A stretch of 22,298 bases of DNA from DATKZB01 sp035528235. Its GTDB lineage: Bacteria; Planctomycetota; Phycisphaerae; FEN-1346. The notes under the pieces were generated by a model. The model was given only the letters and a program-made list of their open reading frames with translations. It was not told where the DNA came from and did no database searches. This document shows positions 7,312 through 15,427 of the stretch, one piece after another (position 1 is the first letter of the stretch; the number at the start of each line of letters is the position of its first letter). The translations under genes and the position numbers were made by a program. The DNA lies in NCBI GenBank assembly GCA_035528235.1, contig DATKZB010000025.1, positions 1 through 22,298 on the forward strand. Reading direction: 5' to 3'.

Positions 7312-7971
7312 ATGACCAACTTTTCGACGGACGCCGACCTCCTGAAATGGGAGCCCGCTCTCATGCGGGAGATCGCCCTGGACCACCAGTGCCTGACCCG
7401 AGGCGACGGCGCGACAAGCCAGACGTTCACCGTCACGGCCGCCGCCGGCCAGTTCGTCACCGGCAAGGTCAGGCCGGGCCACGTCATCCACCTCTCGAAC
7501 GCCGACCAGGGGGTGGACGGCTACTACGAGGTCCTCAGCGTCGAAAGCGAGACCGAACTGATGGCCGGCCTCGTCGGCGGGCAGGGCGAGGAGTGGGTCC
7601 CCCTGCCGCCGGCCACCGACCTCGAGTTCGCCATCCATACGTTCGACCCGCAACACGAGGAGGCCCGCTGGACGTTGCTGGCTCGGTTCGGCCTCGATAC
7701 CGACGCCTCCGGTCAGGGCGAGGACCTGGCGCGGTGGATCGCCCAGCACCGGACCCTCCGCCGCGCGAGCGTCGCCCTGGTTCTGGCCACGCTCTATCGC
7801 GGCCAGGCGACGGCCGGCCCCGAGGCGAGCGGCCTGGCTCGCAAGTCGGAACACTACGCCCGTCTCTACGAGGACGAGGCCACCAAGGCACGCCTCGTCC
7901 TGGACCGCGATGCCGACGGTCGCCCCGACGACATCCGCACGCTCGCCAGCCACCGGCTGCGGCGCGACTGA
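7312..7971 (+). CDS. Putative head-tail connector (neck) protein
   Basis: The 219-residue protein directly follows the capsid gene. It begins with a short helical stretch (NFSTDADLLKWEPALMREI), has a beta-rich middle (about residues 40-105, TFTVTAAAGQFVTG and YYEVLSVESETEL) and ends in a helical, charged part (about 120-219) with RRASVALVLATLYRGQ and KSEHYARLYEDEATKA. Position after the capsid gene and the helical C-terminal half suit an adaptor that docks on the portal. The C-terminal helices resemble gp6-type adaptors only loosely. AAGGAG at 7299-7304 is 7 nt from the start. The function is inferred mainly from gene order. Confidence 0.5.
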   Translation: MTNFSTDADLLKWEPALMREIALDHQCLTRGDGATSQTFTVTAAAGQFVTGKVRPGHVIHLSNADQGVDGYYEVLSVESETELMAGLVGGQGEEWVPLPPATDLEFAIHTFDPQHEEARWTLLARFGLDTDASGQGEDLARWIAQHRTLRRASVALVLATLYRGQATAGPEASGLARKSEHYARLYEDEATKARLVLDRDADGRPDDIRTLASHRLRRD

Positions 7972-7981
7972 GGAGCCACCG

Positions 7982-8830
7982 ATGAACGTCGCCGACCTTC
8001 AGATTCTGCAGTCCGTTCGCGAGACGCTCGCGGCCGCCCCGGGGCTGCGGACCGTTCGCCTGGTCCGGACCAAGGAGGTGCCGGAGGTGCCGCTAAGCCG
8101 GCTGCCGGCCGCTATCCTCGAGCCCTGTGGCGTCGAGAGCCTGAGATGGCCCGATGTGCCCGTCGGGCGCTACCATCTCGTGCACTGGCGCGTCAGCGTT
8201 CTCGACCGCGCGGTACCCGGGACGCGGGCCTTCGAGGCACTCGTGTCGGTGGCCCAGGCCTGCCGCTACGCCGTCGCGGCCAACCCGCTGCTTGGCGGCC
8301 GAGCCCAGGACGGGCCGCCCTCCGAACGCGATGCCGCGCCGGAGCCTGCCGTCGGCGCGATGCGCCTGGGGGCCATCCGTCTCGACGAGACCGTCGCGGG
8401 GCGGCCGACCGCGCTCGTCTTCGACGGCGCGTCCGGCTACTGGGCCGAACCGATGGTCGGCGCGGCCGCGCTGGACGACGAGGTCCTGTTCTCCTCCGGT
8501 CCCCACGCCGTGACGGTCGGCAGTCCGACCCGCCGCACGAAGGACCAACCGTTCAACGGCCTCTCGGGCGGGTTGACCCTCGACCTGGGCGACGGGTCTC
8601 GCGAGATCCGGCAGAAGGGCATCCTCTCGGCCGCGTCGGCCACCAGTCTGGCCCTCCTCGAGGCAGCCGTTGAGGCCTTCATCGACGGCCGCACGTACAT
8701 CCTGACCACGCCCGACGGCGTGGACTACCCGATGTGCCGGCTCGAGCGATTCGACCGCCTCGGCCCCCCGAGGGTCGGCACGGGGTGGCACCAGCCTTAC
8801 GAGATCACGTACCGACAACTGGCGAGGTAA
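7982..8830 (+). CDS. Putative tail-completion protein with a C-terminal Dit-like domain
   Basis: The 282-residue protein looks two-part. Residues 1 to about 155 resemble tail-terminator or head-tail joining proteins: an N-terminal helix (DLQILQSVRETLAAAPG), strands VRLVRTKEVPEV and YHLVHWRVSVLD, and a helix SVAQACRYAVAANP. Residues about 165-282 (VLFSSGPHAVTVG, REIRQKGILSA, LALLEAAVEAFIDGRTYIL, YPMCRLERFD, YEITYRQL) look like a tail tube/distal-tail type domain that usually exists as its own protein. The gene starts at ATG 7982, 10 nt after its neighbour, with GAGG just upstream. The fusion would join the neck and distal tail of a very short appendage. Domain calls are from pattern memory, not alignment. 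Confidence 0.45.
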   Translation: MNVADLQILQSVRETLAAAPGLRTVRLVRTKEVPEVPLSRLPAAILEPCGVESLRWPDVPVGRYHLVHWRVSVLDRAVPGTRAFEALVSVAQACRYAVAANPLLGGRAQDGPPSERDAAPEPAVGAMRLGAIRLDETVAGRPTALVFDGASGYWAEPMVGAAALDDEVLFSSGPHAVTVGSPTRRTKDQPFNGLSGGLTLDLGDGSREIRQKGILSAASATSLALLEAAVEAFIDGRTYILTTPDGVDYPMCRLERFDRLGPPRVGTGWHQPYEITYRQLAR

Positions 8831-8832
8831 CC

Positions 8833-9576
8833 GTGTCTGCGACAGCCGAAGGAATCACACACGTCCGGGTCCGACCGATGGCCATCGACCTGGGTGGCGA
8901 CGGCGCCCTCCCGACATCAGGAGCCGTCGAGGTGACCTGGGACTCGACGCAGGAGGGACGGTGGCACCAGGTCTACGTCAACGGTTGCCTGGCCGGCGTG
9001 ACCGCCAAGCCAACCGACAGGCGTCTGGTCGTGCCGGCGCCGGTTGGCCGCGCCGGAACCAGAGAGGTGATCCTGGTCGAAGTCGTGGCCGTTGAGTCCG
9101 CGGACCGCTGGACCGACTTCGCCGGTGAACTCTCGGGCTTCGGCGAGGGAACCGGCGCCGAAGTACGCCTGACGTGGCAGGCGGGCGAGTACCTCGACCC
9201 GAACCTTGCGACCTTCGACGTCTTCGGTGACGGACACAGCGGCACGGTGGACTACGACACGCCGCTGAACGAGTTCCCGATCCCTGCCCAGCCCGGAGGC
9301 CAAACGCCCTGGGGTTACGGCTGCGGCGGTTACGGCGTGGGCGCCTACGGCCAGTCCGCCGCGCCGTATGAGTGGGCGACCGACCCGCTCGAGCCCGGTA
9401 CCTGGCGCTTCGCGGTCGTGGCCGTGGACGCCGCGGGTAACCGCCTCGCAACGGCCGCAGAAGTGGAGATCGACGTGGCGCCGCTGCCGCGTCCCCCCGG
9501 CAACTTCCGAGTGTCCGACTACGACACCCAGGGCCGCACGGCAACCCTCTCCTGGGAGAAAAGCCCGGACCTGTGA
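8833..9576 (+). CDS. Phage appendage protein with fibronectin-type segments and a GYG-rich loop
   Basis: This 247-residue protein has no early ATG. I chose GTG 8833, which sits 2 nt after the previous stop and has GAGG 5 nt upstream. The N-terminal part (about 1-105) is beta-rich and includes RWHQVYVNGCLAGV. Residues about 110-215 hold a segment with VFGDG, GTVDYDTPL and ATDPLEPG that is paralogous to the end of the protein at 9878. Within it, residues about 160-174 are glycine- and tyrosine-rich (WGYGCGGYGVGAYGQ), a type of loop seen in phage tail proteins. From about residue 220 a fibronectin type III domain begins (PPGNFRVSDYDTQ, TATLSWEKSPDL) but the gene stops after its first strands. 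It is probably a fibre or spike component. The truncated C-terminus is the odd point. Confidence 0.6.
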   Translation: MSATAEGITHVRVRPMAIDLGGDGALPTSGAVEVTWDSTQEGRWHQVYVNGCLAGVTAKPTDRRLVVPAPVGRAGTREVILVEVVAVESADRWTDFAGELSGFGEGTGAEVRLTWQAGEYLDPNLATFDVFGDGHSGTVDYDTPLNEFPIPAQPGGQTPWGYGCGGYGVGAYGQSAAPYEWATDPLEPGTWRFAVVAVDAAGNRLATAAEVEIDVAPLPRPPGNFRVSDYDTQGRTATLSWEKSPDL

Positions 9577-9614
9577 CGACGCGGGTCCGCGACCCACAGA
9601 AAGGAGTACCCGAC

Positions 9615-9860
9615 ATGGCCTCAACCTACACGCCGAACCTGAACCTGGAGAAACCCGGACACGGCGATCACGCCGGTGACTGGGACCAGGTTCTGAACGC
9701 CAACTTCGACCTCCTCGACACGGCCGCGTGGCGGGTGCCCGTCCGGACCGACGACCCGGCCTCGCCCGCCGAGGGCGAGCAGTGGGTCCGCTCCGACCTC
9801 GGGCAACTCCGCATCCGCGTTGGCGAAACGACCCGGAAGGTGACCCTGGAAGCCGTCTGA
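9615..9860 (+). CDS. Small phage tail-associated protein, NLNLEKP/NFDLLD type
   Basis: This is an 81-residue protein starting at ATG 9615 with AAAGGAG 8 nt upstream. It has the pattern YTPNLNLEKP, GDWDQVLNANFDLLD near the N-terminus, which I recognise as common in short phage proteins and at the head-binding end of tail fibres: a leading strand, then W, then N-x-NFDLLD. The rest (residues about 38-81) is a small beta unit, WRVPVRTDDP, GEQWVRSDLGQLRIRVG. It lies between two appendage genes, so it is probably the attachment or adaptor piece for a fibre. The exact role is not established. Confidence 0.6.
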   Translation: MASTYTPNLNLEKPGHGDHAGDWDQVLNANFDLLDTAAWRVPVRTDDPASPAEGEQWVRSDLGQLRIRVGETTRKVTLEAV

Positions 9861-9877
9861 CAAGGAGCGCGGCAGTC

Positions 9878-11536
9878 ATGCTGACCTTCCGCATGGACGA
9901 GACCAACTTCGCCGAGGGCCAACGCGACGGCGTTCGCATCGTCACCGGCGTGGGTCTGAAGGCCGACTTCGATGAGTTCGCCGGCGACGGCAACACCATC
10001 GGCCTGTGGCACCTGCATGACGGAGCGTGCCAGGGCGAAGGGGCGGGCCTGACCGACGCCTCCGGCGGCGGTCACCACCTCGAAAACCACGGGGCCGCGA
10101 GCGCCGAGGACGGCTATCGCTTCGCCCACACCGACTCCGACTACATGCAGGCCCCCTTCCCCTCGCAGCCGGCCCGGTCGCAGGCCACGCTGGAGTGTTG
10201 GGTCCGCGACTATGGCGTGCCGCCGCAGACCGACTGGGCCTACCGCCGCGTCGCCTGTCTCTACCGCGACACCAGCAACTACCTGGAGATTGTGGCCCAC
10301 CGGCACAACCCGCCGACCTCGTCCGCCATCTGGGGCCGTCTCGTGGTCGGCGGCGCAGCAGTCGGGTCAACCGTCTGGAGCGGCGCGACCGTCGATGCCC
10401 TGCTCGCCCAAGCCCAACCGTGGCACGTGGCCCTCGTTCTGGACTCGCCCAACGTCTTGCGGCTGTTCGTCAATGGCGTGCAGCACACCCCGGACACGAC
10501 GGGCATCACGGCCCTGCCTTCGGGCGACTACACGCTCTTTCTTGGAATTTTCGGTGCGCTCCAGGCCAGCACGGCCCTCTCGGCCGTTCTGGACGAGGTC
10601 CGCCTGTCCGCCAGCGCACGTTACGCGGCGGGCTTCCCGCCCCACCGTCTTCTCGCCGAGGGAACCTACACCGGCCCCACGTTCGATGCCGTCCGGCTCA
10701 CGGCCGACTGGGCCGACCTCGTCCGCACACAGACCGTGCCGCAAGGGTGCGGAACGGCCTGGGACGTGCGCGCCGCCGACGAGACAGACGCCGGCGGCGA
10801 ACCCCAGGCCCTCTGGCAACCCTACGCGGGCGATCCCCAGGCGCTGCCCGACGGACGCTACTTCCAGTGGCGCGCTACGCTCTCGACATCCGGCGACCGC
10901 CTGACCTCGCCGACCATCGAGCGCGTGGACGCCCTGGCGAGCGAGGCCGGCTACAACGTCTATCACGCCATGGGGCCCGGGCCAGAATCGCTCGACTATG
11001 CCGAGCCCTGCTCCCGCGTCGGACCCACGGTAACTCAGGTGCCGACCGCCCCGCTCGACACCGGCACCATCCACTGGTTCGGCATCCGCCCCGTGGACGC
11101 CGACGGCAACGAGAGCCCCACCTCGCAAGGCGAGGTCCGGATCGAAATCAACGCCCAGGGCGGGCGCGAGCCCGACCGCCCGGCGGGCGCCCTTGCCCCG
11201 AGCGCGCGACCCCTGCCACTGGGTGTCGTCCGCCTGGGGTGGCGGTACCGCGTCGGGCACAGCGGCGTGCTCCCGCAAGCCTTCCGGGTCTTCGGCGACG
11301 GCGGCACGGGAACGATCGATTACGAGACGCCACTCGGCGAGGTGGGCTACGCCGAGGGTGTGTCCTGGTACGCCTGGACCAGCGACCCGCTGGCGCCCGG
11401 CGTCGAACACCAACTGGCCGTCCGCGCCGTGACGGTCGGCGGCGTGTGGGATGAGCAACCGGCCGTCGCTCTCGTCACCCCCGACGCCACGCCCCCCGCC
11501 GAAGTGGATGCCCTGCAAGCGGAGGTGACCCCATGA
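9878..11536 (+). CDS. LamG/concanavalin-like appendage protein with fibronectin segments
   Basis: This 552-residue protein is a likely receptor- or glycan-binding fibre. Residues about 39-250 are a LamG-type jelly roll: TIGLWHLHDG, DASGGGHHLENHG, TLECWVRDYG, WHVALVLDSPNVLRLFVNG and LDEVRLSASARY are the standard strands. A beta-rich linker follows (about 255-350). Residues about 358-432 look like the second half of a fibronectin type III domain (GYNVYHAM, then FGIRPVDADGNESPTS) without a clear first half. Residues about 450-536 repeat the VFGDG, GTIDYETPL, TSDPLAPG segment of the protein at 8833. It ends with another aborted fibronectin start (TPPAEVDALQAEV). The start at 9878 has AAGGAG 10 nt upstream. 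The stop overlaps the next start by 4 nt. Confidence 0.7.
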   Translation: MLTFRMDETNFAEGQRDGVRIVTGVGLKADFDEFAGDGNTIGLWHLHDGACQGEGAGLTDASGGGHHLENHGAASAEDGYRFAHTDSDYMQAPFPSQPARSQATLECWVRDYGVPPQTDWAYRRVACLYRDTSNYLEIVAHRHNPPTSSAIWGRLVVGGAAVGSTVWSGATVDALLAQAQPWHVALVLDSPNVLRLFVNGVQHTPDTTGITALPSGDYTLFLGIFGALQASTALSAVLDEVRLSASARYAAGFPPHRLLAEGTYTGPTFDAVRLTADWADLVRTQTVPQGCGTAWDVRAADETDAGGEPQALWQPYAGDPQALPDGRYFQWRATLSTSGDRLTSPTIERVDALASEAGYNVYHAMGPGPESLDYAEPCSRVGPTVTQVPTAPLDTGTIHWFGIRPVDADGNESPTSQGEVRIEINAQGGREPDRPAGALAPSARPLPLGVVRLGWRYRVGHSGVLPQAFRVFGDGGTGTIDYETPLGEVGYAEGVSWYAWTSDPLAPGVEHQLAVRAVTVGGVWDEQPAVALVTPDATPPAEVDALQAEVTP

Positions 11537-13353
11537 CGGTTCAAGCGAACACCACAGCGCTGTTCGGTTCCCTTGGCCAGGCGACCGTCGTGCAGCCGCC
11601 GCAGGTCGAGGTCCGGATCGACGGCGCCGTCGAACCACGCCTCCGCCTCGACTGGCTGGAATCCGAGATGGATGCGGCGCCCAAGGCGTGGTTCTCCGCT
11701 GGGTTCGGGCAGAGCCCGGCCACCGGCGACGACGTCCGCCTCGAGGACGTCGCCGCGTCGATTCTCCCCGGTCGTGCGGTCCGGGCCGTCCTGCTTCGTG
11801 GCGGGGTGTTCCCCGGCATCGGCAGCAATGACCTCGTCGTGTTCGAGGGCCGGATCGGGCGCATTGAGATGGACCTGGAAAGCGATGGCGAAGGCCTTCG
11901 GTTTGAGGCGGAGGATCCCACCGGCGAGTTGCTCCGGCGCCGCGTGGGCGGCCAACGGGCCTGGACGGCCCAGGGCGGCGCCAACCGGGTCGAAGGCCTC
12001 CCCCTCGTCTTCAACCCCGATGGTCGCCCCAATGCCGCCGACCAGGCGTACGACCCGGGCGGCGGCGAGCCGTATACCGTCTTCGCGCACCAGGCCGGTG
12101 CAGGCGCCGTGGTCTGGACCCTGGACAAAGCGGTGGCCTACCTGCTCGCCGAGTACGGCGCCGCCGAGGACGTGGACGTTCCCACGCCGAGCGAGGTGAG
12201 CGCCGCCGTCGACGCCCTGGTCATTCGCGACGTATCGCTCGAGGGGCAGACGCTCGCCGAGGCGCTCGGCGCCCTGCTCGAACTGGCCGGCGGCCGCATC
12301 GTGATCAACACGGAGCCGCAGCCGGCCGGCGTCAGCCGACGGCTCGAGATCTGGTACCCCAACCGCGCGCCCGTCGGGTGGCTCGCCCATCAGCGTCCCG
12401 GCCTCCGGTACGACCCCCGGGCCACCCACTTCAGCGGGCTGCGCGGCCGGATGTGCTTCGACGCCGCACCGCGGCGCTACGTGGCCCGGGGCGACCGCAA
12501 ACTGTACGAGTCCACCTTCGACCTGGTGGCCGGATGGGACGACGCGCACGCCTCGTACGACCCCGAGGACTTCAGCCCGAGCACCCATCCGAACTTCGGC
12601 ACCGTCCGCGACGTCTTCCGCAAGTGGGTCCTCAACGAGAGCGGCCGGTACAGCGACCCGCCGTACGATCGCGGGCCGGCCCCCGACCTGTCGGCCCTGT
12701 TCGAGGGAGCGCCCTACGTCCGCCGGCGCCGGCGCCTGTTGGCGTGCCTGTCGCGCGACGCCCTCGGCCGGAGCCACGGCGTCTACGTCGAGGTGTCGCT
12801 CGACAGCGGCGCCTCGTGGGAGCAGGCGAGCGTCGGTGTCCGGGTCCTGCCCGACGAGTGCGGCCTGTACGTGACCGACGACCCCCTGCCGTCCCGGTAC
12901 CTCGCCGCCGCGATGCGCGAGCAGGTGCGTGTCCGCGTCACCGCCACGATCGAGAGCGACTCGCTGCTGGCGGCCGAGTGCGCCGACGACGGGCAGGCCA
13001 TCCTCCCCGGCCGCACAAGACACCTGAACGTCGCGGCCGGCTATCGGTTCCGGCGTGTGGCCGCGGCCAGCCGTTTCTACGGCGAGGCCAACGCCGACGA
13101 GGCCGACGACACCGACAGGCTGGAGGAACTGGTCCGCGCGGCCCGGGAGGCCGACCGACGGAGCCCCGCGCCGACCCGCATCGAGGTGCCCTGTCTGGCG
13201 ATGGGCCACCGGGTGGGCGAGCGCCTTCTGGGCGTCCGCGGAAGGCGGTTGGACCTGGCCCGGCAACTCAACGGCTACGGCATCGCCCCCGTGGTCAAGC
13301 GAATCCGCTTCACCTTCGCCCCGACACCGCAGACGGAACTGGAACTGGAGTGA
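11533..13353 (+). CDS. Putative tail hub / baseplate protein
   Basis: The 606-residue protein starts at ATG 11533 in a 4-nt overlap with the LamG gene, so translation is coupled. The first 150 residues are beta-rich (QVEVRIDGAVEPRLRLDWLE, VVFEGRIGRIEMDLES, GLRFEAEDPTG) in the manner of hub proteins of the gp27/gpD kind. Around residues 195-260 comes WTLDKAVAYLLAEYG, then DVSLEGQTLAEALGALLE, then a strand, which resembles the small domain of Mu gp44-like hubs. A later part (about 430-520) has a VEVSLDSGASWEQ beta unit typical of appendage proteins. It is the largest protein in the array. The hub role is inferred from pattern and from its position before baseplate-like genes. Confidence 0.5.
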   Translation: MTVQANTTALFGSLGQATVVQPPQVEVRIDGAVEPRLRLDWLESEMDAAPKAWFSAGFGQSPATGDDVRLEDVAASILPGRAVRAVLLRGGVFPGIGSNDLVVFEGRIGRIEMDLESDGEGLRFEAEDPTGELLRRRVGGQRAWTAQGGANRVEGLPLVFNPDGRPNAADQAYDPGGGEPYTVFAHQAGAGAVVWTLDKAVAYLLAEYGAAEDVDVPTPSEVSAAVDALVIRDVSLEGQTLAEALGALLELAGGRIVINTEPQPAGVSRRLEIWYPNRAPVGWLAHQRPGLRYDPRATHFSGLRGRMCFDAAPRRYVARGDRKLYESTFDLVAGWDDAHASYDPEDFSPSTHPNFGTVRDVFRKWVLNESGRYSDPPYDRGPAPDLSALFEGAPYVRRRRRLLACLSRDALGRSHGVYVEVSLDSGASWEQASVGVRVLPDECGLYVTDDPLPSRYLAAAMREQVRVRVTATIESDSLLAAECADDGQAILPGRTRHLNVAAGYRFRRVAAASRFYGEANADEADDTDRLEELVRAAREADRRSPAPTRIEVPCLAMGHRVGERLLGVRGRRLDLARQLNGYGIAPVVKRIRFTFAPTPQTELELE

Positions 13354-13363
13354 GACCCGCGCC

Positions 13364-14014
13364 ATGGAAACCGATCGACTGAGAATCTACGCGCCCGACG
13401 CCACGCTCGACCGCGGCGGCGACCGGCACCTGGAGGCCGGGCGCCCCGTCGAGCGTCTGACGGAGATCGCCCCCGGCCGCCCCCCGTACCGGCTTCTCTG
13501 GTGCCGCATCGCCGGCGACTCGCCCGGCGACCCGCCCGACGAACGCTACTACGCCGACGAGGTGCGTCCCGCCGGCACCGACCCGGGCGGCCATATCGAG
13601 TGGGAGGCCGTGCCGGACGGTCTCTCGGGGATCACCGTCCACAACGTCGCCGAGGCCGAGGCCGGAACACACCTTGTGCCCGAGGACACGATCGTCCGCG
13701 TCGAGGAACGCCTGGACCGAAGCGGGCCGCCCGAGATGGCCTACCTCGCGAACGTGCCGGTCACGGTGCCGCTCGTGCGCCTCGCCGAGGTCGGAGCCTA
13801 CGACGATGGCACGTACACCGTTCAGCCGGTCCGCCGGGAAGCGGGCGGGTTCCAGAACGACGGCGACCCCATCGCCGGCGTGCCGAACCTCGGCGAACTG
13901 TGGCCCGACGAGGCGGGGTACCTTGCCGGCCCCGAGGCCTTCGACCGGTACGTGCACATCCACTGGACGCCGGCGGGCTGGGTCATCCTCCTGCATCCGC
14001 CGCGAATGGTGTAA
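13364..14014 (+). CDS. Phage array protein of unknown function (baseplate region)
   Basis: I do not recognise a family in this 216-residue protein. It is acidic and proline-rich, and beta-rich throughout. Residues about 35-80 contain PPYRLLWCRIAGD and YYADEVRPAG; residues about 83-125 contain LSGITVHNVAEAE and EDTIVRVEERLD; the end is YVHIHWTPAGWVILLHPPRMV. The middle looks like the small beta-barrel of proteins found beside phage fibres (a value, then a V-R-V-E-E strand). ATG 13364 comes 10 nt after the hub gene; the nearest GGAG lies about 13 nt upstream inside that gene, so translation probably depends on coupling. Location suggests a baseplate or fibre accessory. Confidence 0.6.
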   Translation: METDRLRIYAPDATLDRGGDRHLEAGRPVERLTEIAPGRPPYRLLWCRIAGDSPGDPPDERYYADEVRPAGTDPGGHIEWEAVPDGLSGITVHNVAEAEAGTHLVPEDTIVRVEERLDRSGPPEMAYLANVPVTVPLVRLAEVGAYDDGTYTVQPVRREAGGFQNDGDPIAGVPNLGELWPDEAGYLAGPEAFDRYVHIHWTPAGWVILLHPPRMV

Positions 14015-14025
14015 AGGATCCGCCC

Positions 14026-15060
14026 ATGCCCTGGACTCTCGATCGGTGGCCGCCGGAGGCCGGCGACGCGCTCGACACGGACGTCGTCTTCAACGAAATC
14101 CGCGATGCGCTTGCCGAACGCGACGGACTCGTCCCGGCCGACTGCGTCCCCGCCCCGTTCGACCGGTGGGACCCCCTTCGCGGAACGCCCAAGGGCGGCC
14201 AGCCCGTCCCCCTGCCGACCGTTGCGAACTTCCAGTTCGAGATCCAGGAGATGCTCGACCTGGCATGGCCCCTGCGGTGGTGGGACCCCAGCCGGGAAAC
14301 CCTCTACACCCTCGCGAACCTCTGCCAGGACGCGTTCGGCGCCGGCGGCTGGTCCTACGACCTGACCGCCGAAGACGAATACGGCGCGCCCGAGAACCCC
14401 TGGACGCCGCCCTATGCCACCCTCTTCGAGGAACTCTACGAGGCGATCAACCGGCTGGACCGCTTGCGCATCCTGCCGACCGTCAGCCAGTGCCAGCGCC
14501 GCGACAGCGTGTACCGCCTGACGTGGGGCATCGACGACTGGCCCGAGGACCGCGCCGACACGTTCGCCCTGTTCGACGGAAACGACGACGGCGTCGGCGT
14601 GGGTCTCGCGTTCGACGTCGGCATGGGCGCCGAACTGTTCGATACCGGTTTCAGCCAGCAGTGGTTCGCCGAGTCGCGAGACTTCCGAATGACGTTCACG
14701 ACGGCCACGCTCGAAGGGTACACCGTCCGCCGGGCCTGGCTCGACTTCACGACCGCCGCGCCCGAGGGCTCCGCGGACTTCTCCGACACGTTCACGGCCG
14801 AGGTCCTCGACGCCGACGAGAACTCGCTCGACTCCTTCGAGTCGGCAGATTACGGGCCCCGGCACGTGCTGGTGCCCGCCGGGTCGATCAACACCGGCGG
14901 CGACACGTCGCTCGTCATCCGCTCGACGCGCCCGAACACACAGGACCGGACCGAGTGGACCCCCGCCGGACCCAACTACGCCAGCACGTACCGCGAAGGG
15001 CTGGCCGTGGCCGGCCCGATCCGACTCATCGTGGAGGTGGACTTTGAGTACCGCGCATGA
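14026..15060 (+). CDS. Phage array protein of unknown function, baseplate or fibre-like
   Basis: The 344-residue protein starts at 14026 with AAAGGA 7 nt upstream and shows no named domain. The N-terminal half (to about 165) is helical and aromatic, with W-rich segments MPWTLDRWPPEAG, DLAWPLRWWDPS and LFEELYEAINRLDRLRIL. The C-terminal half (about 170-344) is beta-rich: VYRLTWGIDDWPE, DFRMTFTTATLEGY, RRAWLDFTTAAPEG and RLIVEVDFEYRA, the pattern of a carbohydrate-binding or spike jelly roll. A bipartite helical then beta layout is common in fibres anchored to a baseplate. Its last 17 nt overlap the next gene, which starts at a TTG inside it. Confidence 0.6.
   Translation: MPWTLDRWPPEAGDALDTDVVFNEIRDALAERDGLVPADCVPAPFDRWDPLRGTPKGGQPVPLPTVANFQFEIQEMLDLAWPLRWWDPSRETLYTLANLCQDAFGAGGWSYDLTAEDEYGAPENPWTPPYATLFEELYEAINRLDRLRILPTVSQCQRRDSVYRLTWGIDDWPEDRADTFALFDGNDDGVGVGLAFDVGMGAELFDTGFSQQWFAESRDFRMTFTTATLEGYTVRRAWLDFTTAAPEGSADFSDTFTAEVLDADENSLDSFESADYGPRHVLVPAGSINTGGDTSLVIRSTRPNTQDRTEWTPAGPNYASTYREGLAVAGPIRLIVEVDFEYRA
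15033..15037 (+). promoter_or_regulatory. Ribosome binding site supporting a TTG start
   Basis: GGAGG lies 6 nt before TTG 15044, inside the end of the upstream gene. It decides the TTG start, since the reading frame has no ATG until far into the predicted C-terminal region. Confidence 0.7.
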
Positions 15061-15427
15061 CGTGCCGACCGGCCGCGGACCCTACGTCCGCCGCGAAGTC
15101 TGCGAGACCTTCCGTCAGGAGCAGCGCGAGGCCCACGCCCGCACCTGGCAGGAACTGCGGACCCTGCGGCGCCTGGTCATCCTGCTCGTCGTCGGCGGGC
15201 AACTGTTCACCGGCGGTCTGAACGTGGCCGGCTTCGGCTACTGGCTCGACCAGCATGCCGCCCACCCGCACACCCCCACCGTGCAGGGGCTGGCCGCCGT
15301 CCGGGCCGAGGCGCGCGAAGACCTCAAAGACCTCCGCCGCGAAATGCACGAACTGGTCGTGTCGGCCCTGTCCCGCTCGCGGCCGCCGCGCTCACCCGAC
15401 AGACCCAACGAAGGAGAACCCGAATGA
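15044..15427 (+). CDS. Single-span membrane protein, possible lysis-region protein
   Basis: This 127-residue protein starts at TTG 15044, overlapping the previous gene by 17 nt. A charged N-terminal helical region (REVCETFRQEQREAHART) of about 45 residues precedes one hydrophobic helix at about 45-68 (LVILLVVGGQLFTGGLNVAGFG). A short tail of about 60 residues follows with a helical ALRAE-type segment (REDLKDLRREMHELV) and a disordered, basic proline-rich end. Its stop overlaps the start of a lipoprotein gene by 4 nt. A membrane-anchored protein overlapping a lipoprotein is how inner and outer spanin genes are often arranged, but the long cytoplasmic N-terminus is not typical for an inner spanin. 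Confidence in the gene is good, in the role low. Confidence 0.65.
   Translation: MSTAHDVPTGRGPYVRREVCETFRQEQREAHARTWQELRTLRRLVILLVVGGQLFTGGLNVAGFGYWLDQHAAHPHTPTVQGLAAVRAEAREDLKDLRREMHELVVSALSRSRPPRSPDRPNEGEPE

Noticed and set aside
11347..13365. 672-residue minus-strand open frame opposite the hub gene
   Set aside because: No recognisable family; the plus-strand gene has a coupled 4-nt overlap start and domain-like content.
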